Positions 7,075 through 13,267 are shown, counted from the stretch's first letter. The stretch is 18,398 nucleotides of DNA from UBA1370 sp964515115 (GCA_964515115.1 CAZESB010000015.1:1-18398); one strand, 5' to 3'. Numbers and translations: made by a program. The notes: generated by a model not told the origin, from the letters alone.

Positions 7075-7653
7075 ATGAAGTTATTTTATTATTTTAAATA
7101 TATTTTCATATTTTCGATTTTAACAATGGTAATGTTGTTCAAATCTTCTCAAGCACTGGCTGAATGCGGAGCAGTAGAGGGAGATATGTGTGCCTTCGGT
7201 GAGGGTGCAGGTAAGAGAATAGAAAGAAATTATTATCGCTGCAATCCAAACGATACAAATAATAGTTCTCTTTGTTGTGAAAAAGCTCTTGAATGTCCGG
7301 CAGGTTCTAATCCCTCACCTGTAGGTAGTAGTGGATACCAGGGTCCAACAACAGAATTTTTTGACTTACTCAACCCTTTATACACTCATGGCAATGATGA
7401 CAGTGCTGCCCTTACCACCCCTGGAGGAGTCTTAACCCGTGTTCTGCAATACGCCCTACCAATGGCTGGCATGATTCTTTTTGTGATGCTTTTGTGGGGC
7501 GGCTTTGAAATTCTGGCTGGCTCAGCTGGCAAAAAATCCTTGGATGCCGGCAAGCAAAGAATCACCGCCGCTATTGTTGGCTTCATCCTGCTGTTTGTTT
7601 CCTACTGGATTATGCAAATTCTCGAAATTATTTTTGGAATTTCCATCGTTTAG
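7075..7653 (+). CDS. Cys-rich T4SS pilin-like protein (192 aa)
   Basis: Signal peptide at about 1-28 ending SQALA, then a head with six cysteines (including a CC pair), and a C-terminal pilin core with two helices at about 122-145 and 162-185 joined by the loop AGSAGKKSLDAGKQRIT. The frame opens at TTG 7066, but ATG 7075 is chosen because GGAGA at 7061-7065 gives a Shine-Dalgarno site 9 bases upstream and the signal peptide begins there. It is coupled to the 359-aa gene. The N-terminal half is very AT-rich while the core from ~7430 has normal composition, so head and core may have different histories. It converges on uppS, with 49 bases between stops. Confidence 0.75.
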   Translation: MKLFYYFKYIFIFSILTMVMLFKSSQALAECGAVEGDMCAFGEGAGKRIERNYYRCNPNDTNNSSLCCEKALECPAGSNPSPVGSSGYQGPTTEFFDLLNPLYTHGNDDSAALTTPGGVLTRVLQYALPMAGMILFVMLLWGGFEILAGSAGKKSLDAGKQRITAAIVGFILLFVSYWIMQILEIIFGISIV

Positions 7654-7702
7654 TTGCTCCTGTCTGGAAAACTGCCTTCCTAAAAAACCGGCCACCCAAA
7701 AA

Positions 7703-8422
7703 TCAGTTGCCGCCAAAGCGACGATTCCGCTGCTGAAATTCTTCCACCAGCTCTCCCAGCCTCTCCGGCGTAAAGTCCGGAAAGCTAAATTCCGGAAAAA
7801 AATACTCAGCGTACTCGCTTTGCCAGGACATAAAACCAGAAAGTCTGAGTTCGCCGCTGGTTCTGATAATCATGTCCGGACGGGGCAGGTCGGCGGTATC
7901 TAAATGCTGCTCGATCACTTGCTGGTTGATTTCATCCGCTCCCACCTCTCCGGCGGACACTTTCTGGGCGATTTTAGTCATAGCTCGCACCAATTCATCA
8001 TGACCACCATAATTCATGGCCAGCGTCACGGTCAGAGTTTTATTATTTTTAGTTTCCTCTTCACCTCTAGCAATTCTTTCCTGAATATCCGGAGCCAGAC
8101 CAGAGCGGTTGCCAATCACTCTCACCCGAATATCTTTTTCACCCAGTTTTTTAATCTTATGATCAAACATATACCTGAAAAGATTCATCAACCACTCAAT
8201 TTCCTCTTTGTCGCGATCCCAATTCTCAGTACTAAAAATCCAAAAAGTCATGTAGGGAATATGGAGATCAACGGCGGCATCAACCAGCTTTTCAAAAGTT
8301 TCCTTAACCGCAAAATCATGGCCTTTAAAAACCGGCAAGCCTTTGCCACGTGCCCAGCGGCGATTACCATCGCAAATAATGGCTATATGTTGGGGATAAT
8401 TATCTTTTTTTGTTTTTTTCAT
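7703..8422 (-). CDS. uppS: undecaprenyl-diphosphate synthase (cis-prenyltransferase)
   Basis: Condenses isopentenyl diphosphate onto farnesyl diphosphate to make the C55 lipid carrier for cell-wall sugars, at the inner face of the membrane. Seen over 239 aa: DGNRRWA at 18-24 with catalytic D18, GH at 34-35, STENWDR at 64-70, NYGGHDE in the middle, and RTSGELRLSGF (187-197) followed by the acidic YAE with E206. Length is normal. DGNRRW replaces the usual bacterial DGNGRW; Arg there is seen in eukaryotic, archaeal and some actinobacterial cis-prenyltransferases. AAAGG lies just before the ATG. It starts 9 bases after the isopentenyl phosphate kinase gene, so the two genes form an operon that delivers and uses isoprenoid units. 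Product chain length cannot be read with certainty. Confidence 0.93.
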   Translation of the reverse strand: MKKTKKDNYPQHIAIICDGNRRWARGKGLPVFKGHDFAVKETFEKLVDAAVDLHIPYMTFWIFSTENWDRDKEEIEWLMNLFRYMFDHKIKKLGEKDIRVRVIGNRSGLAPDIQERIARGEEETKNNKTLTVTLAMNYGGHDELVRAMTKIAQKVSAGEVGADEINQQVIEQHLDTADLPRPDMIIRTSGELRLSGFMSWQSEYAEYFFPEFSFPDFTPERLGELVEEFQQRNRRFGGN

Positions 8423-8431
8423 TTCGACCTT

Positions 8432-9292
8432 TTAACTAATTAAGCCATTTGCTTTCTTATATTTATAGCTAGCAAAACTACCAACACCTTCAATGCTACT
8501 AACCAAAGTGCCGACAAACTCCTGGCCAACGAGGCAATTATAAAGATTTTTCGGCTCTAAACCAGAGATAATCATTACCTCAGTGCCATTTTTTGCCTGA
8601 AGCAGCGACTCTTCAATCTTGTGCCCCATGCCGCCGGTGACATCAAAGCCTCTGGTGGCCGCAATCGCTGAGAGCACCTCATCAAGATTGTTTTCTGAAA
8701 TTTCCCGAATCACCCGACCATTTTTGTCCAGCACCCCAGGCACTTCGGTCACATGAATAATTCTGCCAATCTTAAAATCTGAAAGCTTCGGCAACTCAAC
8801 CGCGATATGCCCCAACACCTTTTCCGTTGACCAAATGGTGCAGCCGCGGCTGGTATCCACAATCACGTCGCCGCCGGTTACCGGCAGCAAGCCTTTTTGT
8901 AAATACTGACGCAGCACCTCCGCGTTCCAACTGGCGGCCTGCTGGTTTTCAGTCACCAAAGTGTTGCTGTAACAATAGCTAATGGCCGGCAAGTGCGCCG
9001 ACAAAAATTCCCGCACCACAATGCGGTTGAGCTGCATGGCGCTGTCTTGAGTTACTGCCATGCCAAAAACACTGTCCTCACGAATAAAGCCTTCTTTGGT
9101 TTGGTATTGCATGGCCGGAGCATGGGCAAAGCTGCCCTGGCCGTGGCCGACAAGATATTTCTGGCCAGTTTCAGTCTGCGCCAAAGCAATTTCCCCCACC
9201 AATCTCTTGAGATTTTCTTCCCGCACCATCATTGGCACTTCTTTGTTGGTGATGACTGAGCCGCCGAGTTTAATTAAAGTCAGTTGCTGCAT
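8432..9292 (-). CDS. ipk: isopentenyl phosphate kinase (amino acid kinase family)
   Basis: Phosphorylates isopentenyl phosphate to isopentenyl diphosphate, the last step of an alternative mevalonate route best known from archaea. Seen over 286 aa: KLGGSVITNK at 8-17, GHGQGSFAH at 49-57 with H57 where IPK and FomA kinases have their diagnostic catalytic His, TGGDVIVD in the middle, and VTGGMGHKI in the C-terminal nucleotide-binding half. The frame opens at 9352, but ATG 9292 begins the conserved strand and follows AAAGGGGG (9301-9308), a strong Shine-Dalgarno site 8 bases away. It is directly upstream of uppS. A fosfomycin-kinase-like role is an alternative, but the uppS linkage favours isoprenoid metabolism. 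The rest of the pathway is not in the window. Confidence 0.85.
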   Translation of the reverse strand: MQQLTLIKLGGSVITNKEVPMMVREENLKRLVGEIALAQTETGQKYLVGHGQGSFAHAPAMQYQTKEGFIREDSVFGMAVTQDSAMQLNRIVVREFLSAHLPAISYCYSNTLVTENQQAASWNAEVLRQYLQKGLLPVTGGDVIVDTSRGCTIWSTEKVLGHIAVELPKLSDFKIGRIIHVTEVPGVLDKNGRVIREISENNLDEVLSAIAATRGFDVTGGMGHKIEESLLQAKNGTEVMIISGLEPKNLYNCLVGQEFVGTLVSSIEGVGSFASYKYKKANGLIS

Positions 9293-9300
9293 AACAAAAT

Positions 9301-9308
9301 CCCCCTTT
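9301..9308 (-). promoter_or_regulatory. Shine-Dalgarno site of the isopentenyl phosphate kinase gene
   Basis: AAAGGGGG on the minus strand, 8 bases before ATG 9292. It decides this start over the upstream in-frame ATG at 9352 and contrasts with the many genes here that lack such a site. Confidence 0.7.
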
Positions 9309-9383
9309 GTGAGGCGATACATTAGTCGCGAAAAACAATAAAAATCACGCAAATTGCTCTGAGCTTTCCGTTAAGCCAAACAA

Positions 9384-9716
9384 CTAGCCATAAACGCGAT
9401 CAAAACGAATTAGCAAATACAAAAGCAGCCCTTGCCAATACAAACAGAAAAAAGTAATCCAGTTAGAGAGAAAAGGCAGCCACTCGCAACTAAGTGAGCT
9501 GGCGCTGCAGGTAAAGAACATTTGCACTACCGGCACCAGCAAAAACCGCCAGCCAATAGTAATCAGGGCCAAAATTAGGGAAGGCAGCAGCGTCATCCAG
9601 ACAAAAACTTTGTCGCGCACTAGCGACTGCATGGTTTGGTAAGGGTGAAGCAGCAAGCCGCCCGAGATTTGGGAAAGCGCGTAGATGATGGAAGTAATTG
9701 CCTGTCCCGCGTGCAT
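9384..9716 (-). CDS. small membrane protein, third gene of the sigma operon
   Basis: A 110-aa protein of no family I recognise. It has hydrophobic stretches at about 38-66 (centre LLPSLILALITIGW) and 82-104 (WITFFCLYWQGLLLYLLI), with two or three cysteines between them, so both ends probably lie on the same side of the membrane. The N-terminal ~36 residues are moderately polar with a possible amphipathic helix. It starts one base after the stop of the 66-aa gene (TAAAATG), so translation is probably coupled, and the sigma factor lies upstream. The context suggests a membrane partner or sensor for the sigma factor. This is inference, because no anti-sigma motif is visible. Confidence 0.65.
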   Translation of the reverse strand: MHAGQAITSIIYALSQISGGLLLHPYQTMQSLVRDKVFVWMTLLPSLILALITIGWRFLLVPVVQMFFTCSASSLSCEWLPFLSNWITFFCLYWQGLLLYLLIRFDRVYG

Positions 9717-9717
9717 T

Positions 9718-9918
9718 TTATGTGCTGGTTCTTTTAAAAATTTCTAAAGCTAAAGCAGAAATAAAAGATAGAGCCATCAAAACTTGCCAGGCATAATTGC
9801 CAATAACGGAAGTAAGCGGATCAAGCTGGCGGGGCAACAGGCGTTCTTCGTTCAGCCTGGCTTGCAGTTTGGCTTCCTGTTGTAGTTTGGTAATAAATTG
9901 ATTTTTAGTTTTCGGCAT
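9718..9918 (-). CDS. 66-aa single-pass membrane protein downstream of the sigma factor
   Basis: Residues 1-43 are polar and rich in Lys, Gln, Glu and Arg; residues ~44-59 (WQVLMALSFISALALEIF) form one membrane helix; the C-terminus is KRTST. The start is uncertain: ATG 9918 lies 10 bases after the sigma stop without a close Shine-Dalgarno site, and an in-frame ATG at 9945 would overlap the sigma gene by 17 bases and add nine residues. Either way it is translationally linked to the sigma gene. A short cytoplasmic tail on one helix next to an ECF-type sigma factor resembles the layout of a minimal anti-sigma factor, but no zinc or other anti-sigma motif is seen. Confidence 0.6.
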   Translation of the reverse strand: MPKTKNQFITKLQQEAKLQARLNEERLLPRQLDPLTSVIGNYAWQVLMALSFISALALEIFKRTST

Positions 9919-9928
9919 TTGATTTTGT

Positions 9929-10513
9929 TTAGCCCTCAGCCCCATACTCAGATTGCCACAACACTCGAAATTCTTCTCTGGCCCTAAACAAATCAGACTC
10001 CACGGCTTTGCTGGTTCTATCCAGCTCCCGAGCAATAGCAGCCACTTTTTTGCCTTCTACATACTTCATCACCAGCAGATTTTTGTAGCCACGGCGCATT
10101 TTGTTAAGCACAAGCCTGACTTGTTGGGAAATTTCGTGCGAATCATGCACCTCCCTACTCAGCAACCACTCGTGAAGCGGCAACGTTTCTAAAGTTTTTT
10201 TGGCGTAAATTTTGCGGTAATAGTCGGCAATTTCGTGTCTGACAATGGCATTCATCCAAGTCCAAATGCTTGAATCACCTCGGAAAAGCGGCAAATGTTT
10301 CAAACAATTAAGAAAAGTTTCCTGAACTATTTCTTCAGCGTCTTTAGGATTGGAGACTTTGACCAAAACCACCGCCAACAGCCGATCGTAATACAAATTA
10401 AACCACTCCTGCACCGCCATTTTTTCACCCGCTCGCAAACGCTCAAGCAGCCGACTGTCCTTTTTGGTAGCTTTGCTGGTAGTATTGCTAGCAGCGCCAT
10501 TATGCCTAGTCAT
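9929..10513 (-). CDS. ECF-type RNA polymerase sigma factor
   Basis: A 194-aa sigma70-family protein with only regions 2 and 4, as in ECF sigma factors. Region 2 covers about residues 33-105, with DAEEIVQETFLNCLKHL (core binding) and SIWTWMNAIVRHEIADYYRK (-10 recognition and melting). Region 4 covers ~139-187, with the helix-turn-helix KVAAIARELDRTSKAVESDL for -35 recognition. It would redirect RNA polymerase to a small promoter set. The gene is divergent from the nine-gene pilin-like array across a 45-base interval, and two membrane proteins follow it. TATACT (10521-10526) lies 7 bases before the ATG, so the mRNA is nearly leaderless. Control of the pilin-like array is an attractive but untested role. 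Confidence 0.88.
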   Translation of the reverse strand: MTRHNGAASNTTSKATKKDSRLLERLRAGEKMAVQEWFNLYYDRLLAVVLVKVSNPKDAEEIVQETFLNCLKHLPLFRGDSSIWTWMNAIVRHEIADYYRKIYAKKTLETLPLHEWLLSREVHDSHEISQQVRLVLNKMRRGYKNLLVMKYVEGKKVAAIARELDRTSKAVESDLFRAREEFRVLWQSEYGAEG

Positions 10514-10558
10514 AGGTACTAGTATACCTCAACTGTGCTGTAGTATAATATTTTGGTG
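10514..10558. promoter_or_regulatory. divergent promoter region between sigma factor and pilin-like array
   Basis: Minus-strand TATACT at 10521-10526 faces away from plus-strand TATAAT at 10544-10549, separated by 17 bases, so each -10 box occupies the position where the other promoter's -35 would be. The palindrome TACTAGTA (10517-10524) overlaps the sigma -10 box, and arms AGGTA/TACCT (10514-10518, 10525-10529) flank it. Predicted transcript starts are near 10514 and 10556. Confidence 0.55.
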
Positions 10559-10921
10559 ATGTTGAATAAGCTTGTGCGTCCAGTTTATGCCCAATGTGAC
10601 CCAGGGCAGGGTAATATCAAATTAGGTGATTGTTTGGTTTTGAGAGACGACAGAACTATTGCTGAAGTGTATTCCGAACCCGCTTTCCTCATTAATCTTT
10701 TTGCTCAGAACATTTTCGCCATTGCCGGCGTGGTGTTATTTTTTATGCTGTTGCTGGCAGGTTTTAAATTTGTGGCCGGTGGCAAAAAAGGTGCTGAGGA
10801 CGCCAAAAACATCCTTACTTCTGCCATTATTGGCTTTATTATCATGTTTACTGCTTACTGGATTGTAGTATTAGTAGAAATTATTACTGGGATAGATATT
10901 CCTGTAGGACCAGCGGGATAA
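10559..10921 (+). CDS. T4SS pilin-like protein, array gene 1 (120 aa)
   Basis: Short exported or membrane pilin-like protein. After an N-terminus of only about eleven residues ending PVYAQ, there are two cysteines, then the core: helix at about 47-70 (IFAIAGVVLFFMLLLAGF), loop VAGGKKGAEDAKNILT, second helix (IIGFIIMFTAYWIVVLV). The usual hydrophobic part of a signal peptide is missing, although YAQ resembles the cleavage end of its neighbours. TTG 10553, GTG 10556 and ATG 10559 are in frame; the predicted transcript start falls on the GTG, and ATG is given here as the conservative choice. An in-frame stop at 10541 rules out a longer signal. It is the first gene of the array, with the next gene 7 bases downstream. 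Confidence 0.7.
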   Translation: MLNKLVRPVYAQCDPGQGNIKLGDCLVLRDDRTIAEVYSEPAFLINLFAQNIFAIAGVVLFFMLLLAGFKFVAGGKKGAEDAKNILTSAIIGFIIMFTAYWIVVLVEIITGIDIPVGPAG

Positions 10922-10928
10922 TAATAAT

Positions 10929-11345
10929 ATGAAAGCAACGGTGGTCAGACTATTCTCATTACTAGCTTTTTTTATTCTTGCCTTACCCGTAGTAACGCCA
11001 GTGTTTGCTCAAAATTTAGGTCATATTTTTCCCCCGCCAGGAGTTAATCAATATCAAACAGAAGCGGGACTCCCACACAACCAGCCTGCTCTGATTTTCT
11101 TTCTTTCAAGAATGATTAGGCTGATTACTGTCGTTGCCGGGCTGTGGGTAATTGTTAATGTTGTGGTGGCTGCTTTTCACTATATTTCTGGTAGCGGCAG
11201 TGCTGAGGCGCATGCTAAAGTGCGCAATTTGCTAACCATGAGTGTCGTGGGACTGCTGCTAATCATTGCTTCATACACTATTGGCGGTATTCTGGGACTG
11301 ATTTTCTTTGGCGATGCTACTTATATTTTGAATCCAACGGTATAG
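10929..11345 (+). CDS. T4SS pilin-like protein, array gene 2 (138 aa)
   Basis: Signal peptide at about 1-27 (hydrophobic core, then TPVFAQ). A short exported segment rich in Pro and Gln follows, then the pilin core with helices near residues 58-84 (MIRLITVVAGLWVIVNVVVAAF) and ~100-120, joined by SGSGSAEAHAKVRN. The C-terminus GLIFFGDATYILNPT is shared with the next gene, and 45 bases of DNA there are identical. It has no cysteines. There is no Shine-Dalgarno site; GATAAT at 10917-10922 lies exactly 6 bases before the ATG and overlaps the previous stop codon, so an internal leaderless promoter is possible but weak. It forms a subfamily with array gene 3. Confidence 0.75.
   Translation: MKATVVRLFSLLAFFILALPVVTPVFAQNLGHIFPPPGVNQYQTEAGLPHNQPALIFFLSRMIRLITVVAGLWVIVNVVVAAFHYISGSGSAEAHAKVRNLLTMSVVGLLLIIASYTIGGILGLIFFGDATYILNPTV
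11295..11339 (+). repeat. 45-base perfect direct repeat, copy 1
   Basis: Identical, including synonymous sites, to 11860-11904. It encodes the last ~15 residues of array gene 2 (GLIFFGDATYILNPT). Flanking sequence is clearly diverged. Confidence 0.95.
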
Positions 11346-11361
11346 AGATAGAAAAAACCAA

Positions 11362-11928
11362 ATGACCAAAATACTGATAAAACTAACTCTAAGTCTAATC
11401 ATCCTCGTTGGAGTTATGTTTGCTATTCCAGCTTATGTCTACGCCCAATGCTCACCAGCTACTGAAGGAAATTGTATCAATGGATACACTTGTGTTTGTG
11501 GAGAAATTGAAGAATCCGATGGATCAACGCAAACATATTGCTATCGTGACTCCGCACAATACTGTGGTTCAGAAAAAGGACTGCAGGTAATTGGACCTGT
11601 TAGAGCCCCCACTGCGGTTGCTAGATTTAACATTATTAGCACTTCGCACGTTGGTTTAGTACCGTTTCTCTCAGTCATCATCCGCCTCATCACCATCGTC
11701 GCTGGCATCTTTGCTATGTTCAATTTTGTAGCTGCCGGGGCAAAATATGTGTTTTCGATGGGTAACACCAACGTCAATGTCGAAGTTCGCGACAAATTAA
11801 TGTTCAGCGCCATTGGCTTGCTAATTATTGTGGCCTCCTACACCATTGCCGCCTTGTTTGGACTGATTTTCTTTGGCGATGCTACTTATATTTTGAATCC
11901 AACGATAACTGGAGCCCTCGACTTATAA
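11362..11928 (+). CDS. Cys-rich T4SS pilin-like protein, array gene 3 (188 aa)
   Basis: Signal peptide at about 1-28 ending YVYAQ, followed by a compact head with six cysteines between about residues 30 and 70, a spacing that could form a small disulfide-knotted domain. The pilin core follows: helix VIIRLITIVAGIFAMFNFVA, loop SMGNTNVNVEVRDK, helix SAIGLLIIVASYTIAALF. The C-terminus repeats GLIFFGDATYILNPT of array gene 2 and adds ITGALDL. It is a sister of gene 2 with an added Cys-rich head. It starts 16 bases after gene 2 without a Shine-Dalgarno site. The head suggests a surface-binding or capping subunit, which is inference. Confidence 0.75.
   Translation: MTKILIKLTLSLIILVGVMFAIPAYVYAQCSPATEGNCINGYTCVCGEIEESDGSTQTYCYRDSAQYCGSEKGLQVIGPVRAPTAVARFNIISTSHVGLVPFLSVIIRLITIVAGIFAMFNFVAAGAKYVFSMGNTNVNVEVRDKLMFSAIGLLIIVASYTIAALFGLIFFGDATYILNPTITGALDL
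11860..11904 (+). repeat. 45-base perfect direct repeat, copy 2
   Basis: Identical to 11295-11339, offset 565 bases, within array gene 3. Base identity ends sharply at both sides. Confidence 0.95.
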
Positions 11929-11970
11929 AAATGGAAAATATCGGGTAAAATACAAATTAAGAAAGCGCCT

Positions 11971-12357
11971 ATGCCTATTTGGACACTAATCGCACAAACA
12001 GAGCTCGGTAAGTTTGAGCCTCCCACTGGCAGTTTTAGCGAAGGTTCAGACACCACTGAGGGAGCTTTAAGCAATCTAGAGCTGATCATTTCTAATTCCC
12101 TGGGGGTAATCACTGTTTTGGCCGGAGTTTTCTTCATCTTCTACTTCATCATGGGCGCGTTTCAAATTTTGTCCGCTGGTGGGGATTCTGGCAAAGTCCA
12201 AACCGGCCAACAAAGAATCACTCAGGCGGTTCTCGGTCTGGTAATCTTAGTAGCTGCCTACGCCATTATTGGCCTAATTAGCACCGTTCTCGGTCTCAGC
12301 CTGCTCAATCCCGCTCAAGTCATCCAAGAAAACCTAATTCCGGGAGGAGGATCATGA
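11971..12357 (+). CDS. T4SS pilin-like protein, array gene 4 (128 aa)
   Basis: The N-terminus is only MPIWTLIAQ before the mature-like part, so it keeps a cleavage-like IAQ but no hydrophobic signal core. Upstream in frame there is no start codon before the stop at 11926. A short Ser/Thr/Glu-rich segment leads to the core: helix SNSLGVITVLAGVFFIFYFI, loop SAGGDSGKVQTGQQRIT, helix AVLGLVILVAAYAIIGLI, then a tail ending PGGGS. TAAAAT (11946-11951) or TACAAA (11951-11956) could be a -10 box with a leader of about 8-13 bases. Its stop overlaps the next start as ATGA, so genes 4 and 5 are coupled. It probably inserts through its two helices without signal cleavage. Confidence 0.75.
   Translation: MPIWTLIAQTELGKFEPPTGSFSEGSDTTEGALSNLELIISNSLGVITVLAGVFFIFYFIMGAFQILSAGGDSGKVQTGQQRITQAVLGLVILVAAYAIIGLISTVLGLSLLNPAQVIQENLIPGGGS
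12342..12350 (+). promoter_or_regulatory. strong Shine-Dalgarno site for array gene 5
   Basis: GGGAGGAGG, 3 bases before ATG 12354 if measured from its last base, with the GGAGG core a little further away. It lies inside the end of array gene 4 and encodes that protein's Gly-rich tail. Confidence 0.7.
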
Positions 12358-12770
12358 ACTTAAAGAAAAAAACCGCTCAAATTGCTCTTTCCTTCAGCAC
12401 CATGCTGGCCAGCACTACTACTGCTTTAGCTCAAATTACTAATCCCGCTATCGGTAACTTAAGTGACGCTGAAGAAGCCGAATCGGGCACCTTGTTTGTA
12501 CGGATTTTTATTCAACTTTGGAATGTCATTATTACTATCGGCGGCATTATCGTCATTGTGATGTTTTTGTGGGGCGCAATTGAATGGATCACTGCCGGCG
12601 GTGATTCTGGCAAAATTCAGAGCGCCCAAAAACGGCTGACTCATGCAGCCCTGGGCCTTTTTATTTTAGTAATGTCTTTTGCTATTATTGAATACATCAG
12701 TTACATCTTTTTCGAAGGAGAGTTTAATATTCTTAACTTAACCTTACCAACAGTAGGTTCGGGAGACTAA
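12354..12770 (+). CDS. T4SS pilin-like protein, array gene 5 (138 aa)
   Basis: Signal peptide at about 1-27 ending TALAQ, a short exported segment (DAEEAESGTL), then the core: helix LWNVIITIGGIIVIVMFLWG, loop TAGGDSGKIQSAQKRLT, helix AALGLFILVMSFAIIEYI, and a hydrophobic tail ending TVGSGD. It has no cysteines. The start overlaps the previous stop (ATGA) and has the strong GGGAGGAGG Shine-Dalgarno site, so it depends on coupled translation rather than on a leaderless start. It is close to genes 4 and 6 in the loop, which carries GGDSGK in all three. Likely filament-type subunit of the same complex. Confidence 0.8.
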   Translation: MNLKKKTAQIALSFSTMLASTTTALAQITNPAIGNLSDAEEAESGTLFVRIFIQLWNVIITIGGIIVIVMFLWGAIEWITAGGDSGKIQSAQKRLTHAALGLFILVMSFAIIEYISYIFFEGEFNILNLTLPTVGSGD

Positions 12771-12773
12771 ATT

Positions 12774-13253
12774 ATGTTTAGAAATAAGTTACTAACAATT
12801 TTTACCGCTCTGACTTTGACCTTGACTTTGATGTCAACGATAATGATTTCTCCAGAACCAATGCTGGCGGCAGATGATGCTGGTGCTGGTGTTGGCGGTG
12901 GAAGCCAGGACGCAAGCAACGATAGTATTCAGCTCAACCTAGGCCAAGAAGCCATCGAAAAAGAACTCCCTGGTAGCGCCAGCTCTGAGGAAGGCAACCA
13001 AGCTGCCGGGTTTAGTTATTGGCTCGGTCGAGCCATGTCTCTTATTTTGATTGTCGCTGCCCTATTGGTTTTGGTCAATCTATTTATGGGCGCCATTAAA
13101 TGGATTTCTTCAGGAGGTGATTCCGGCAAATTATCCGAAGCGCAGAAACAAATCACCAACTCTATTATTGGTCTGATAGTCCTGGCGGCGGTAGTCGCCA
13201 TTTTCCAACTGTTGACAGATTTCTTGAAATTAGACTTTATCAGATTCATTTAA
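12774..13253 (+). CDS. T4SS pilin-like protein, array gene 6 (159 aa)
   Basis: Signal peptide at about 1-32 (long hydrophobic core, then PMLAAD). Residues ~33-80 are Gly/Ala/Ser/Asp/Glu-rich and probably disordered. The core follows: helix AMSLILIVAALLVLVNLFMG, loop SSGGDSGKLSEAQKQIT, helix SIIGLIVLAAVVAIFQLL. No cysteines. GGGAG at 12761-12765 is a Shine-Dalgarno site 8 bases from the ATG, and the gene starts 3 bases after gene 5, so genes 4-6 form one tightly coupled unit. The flexible acidic segment could act as a linker or surface-exposed stalk. A promoter for the next gene begins 14 bases after its stop. Confidence 0.8.
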   Translation: MFRNKLLTIFTALTLTLTLMSTIMISPEPMLAADDAGAGVGGGSQDASNDSIQLNLGQEAIEKELPGSASSEEGNQAAGFSYWLGRAMSLILIVAALLVLVNLFMGAIKWISSGGDSGKLSEAQKQITNSIIGLIVLAAVVAIFQLLTDFLKLDFIRFI

Positions 13254-13267
13254 TTTTAAGACAAGAC

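Noticed and set aside
7654..7702. Terminator between the convergent pilin-like gene and uppS
   Set aside because: No stable stem with a U run could be drawn in the 49 bases.
9293..9352. Upstream start of the isopentenyl phosphate kinase gene at 9352
   Set aside because: ATG 9292 has a strong Shine-Dalgarno site and begins the first conserved strand; the extension includes that site.
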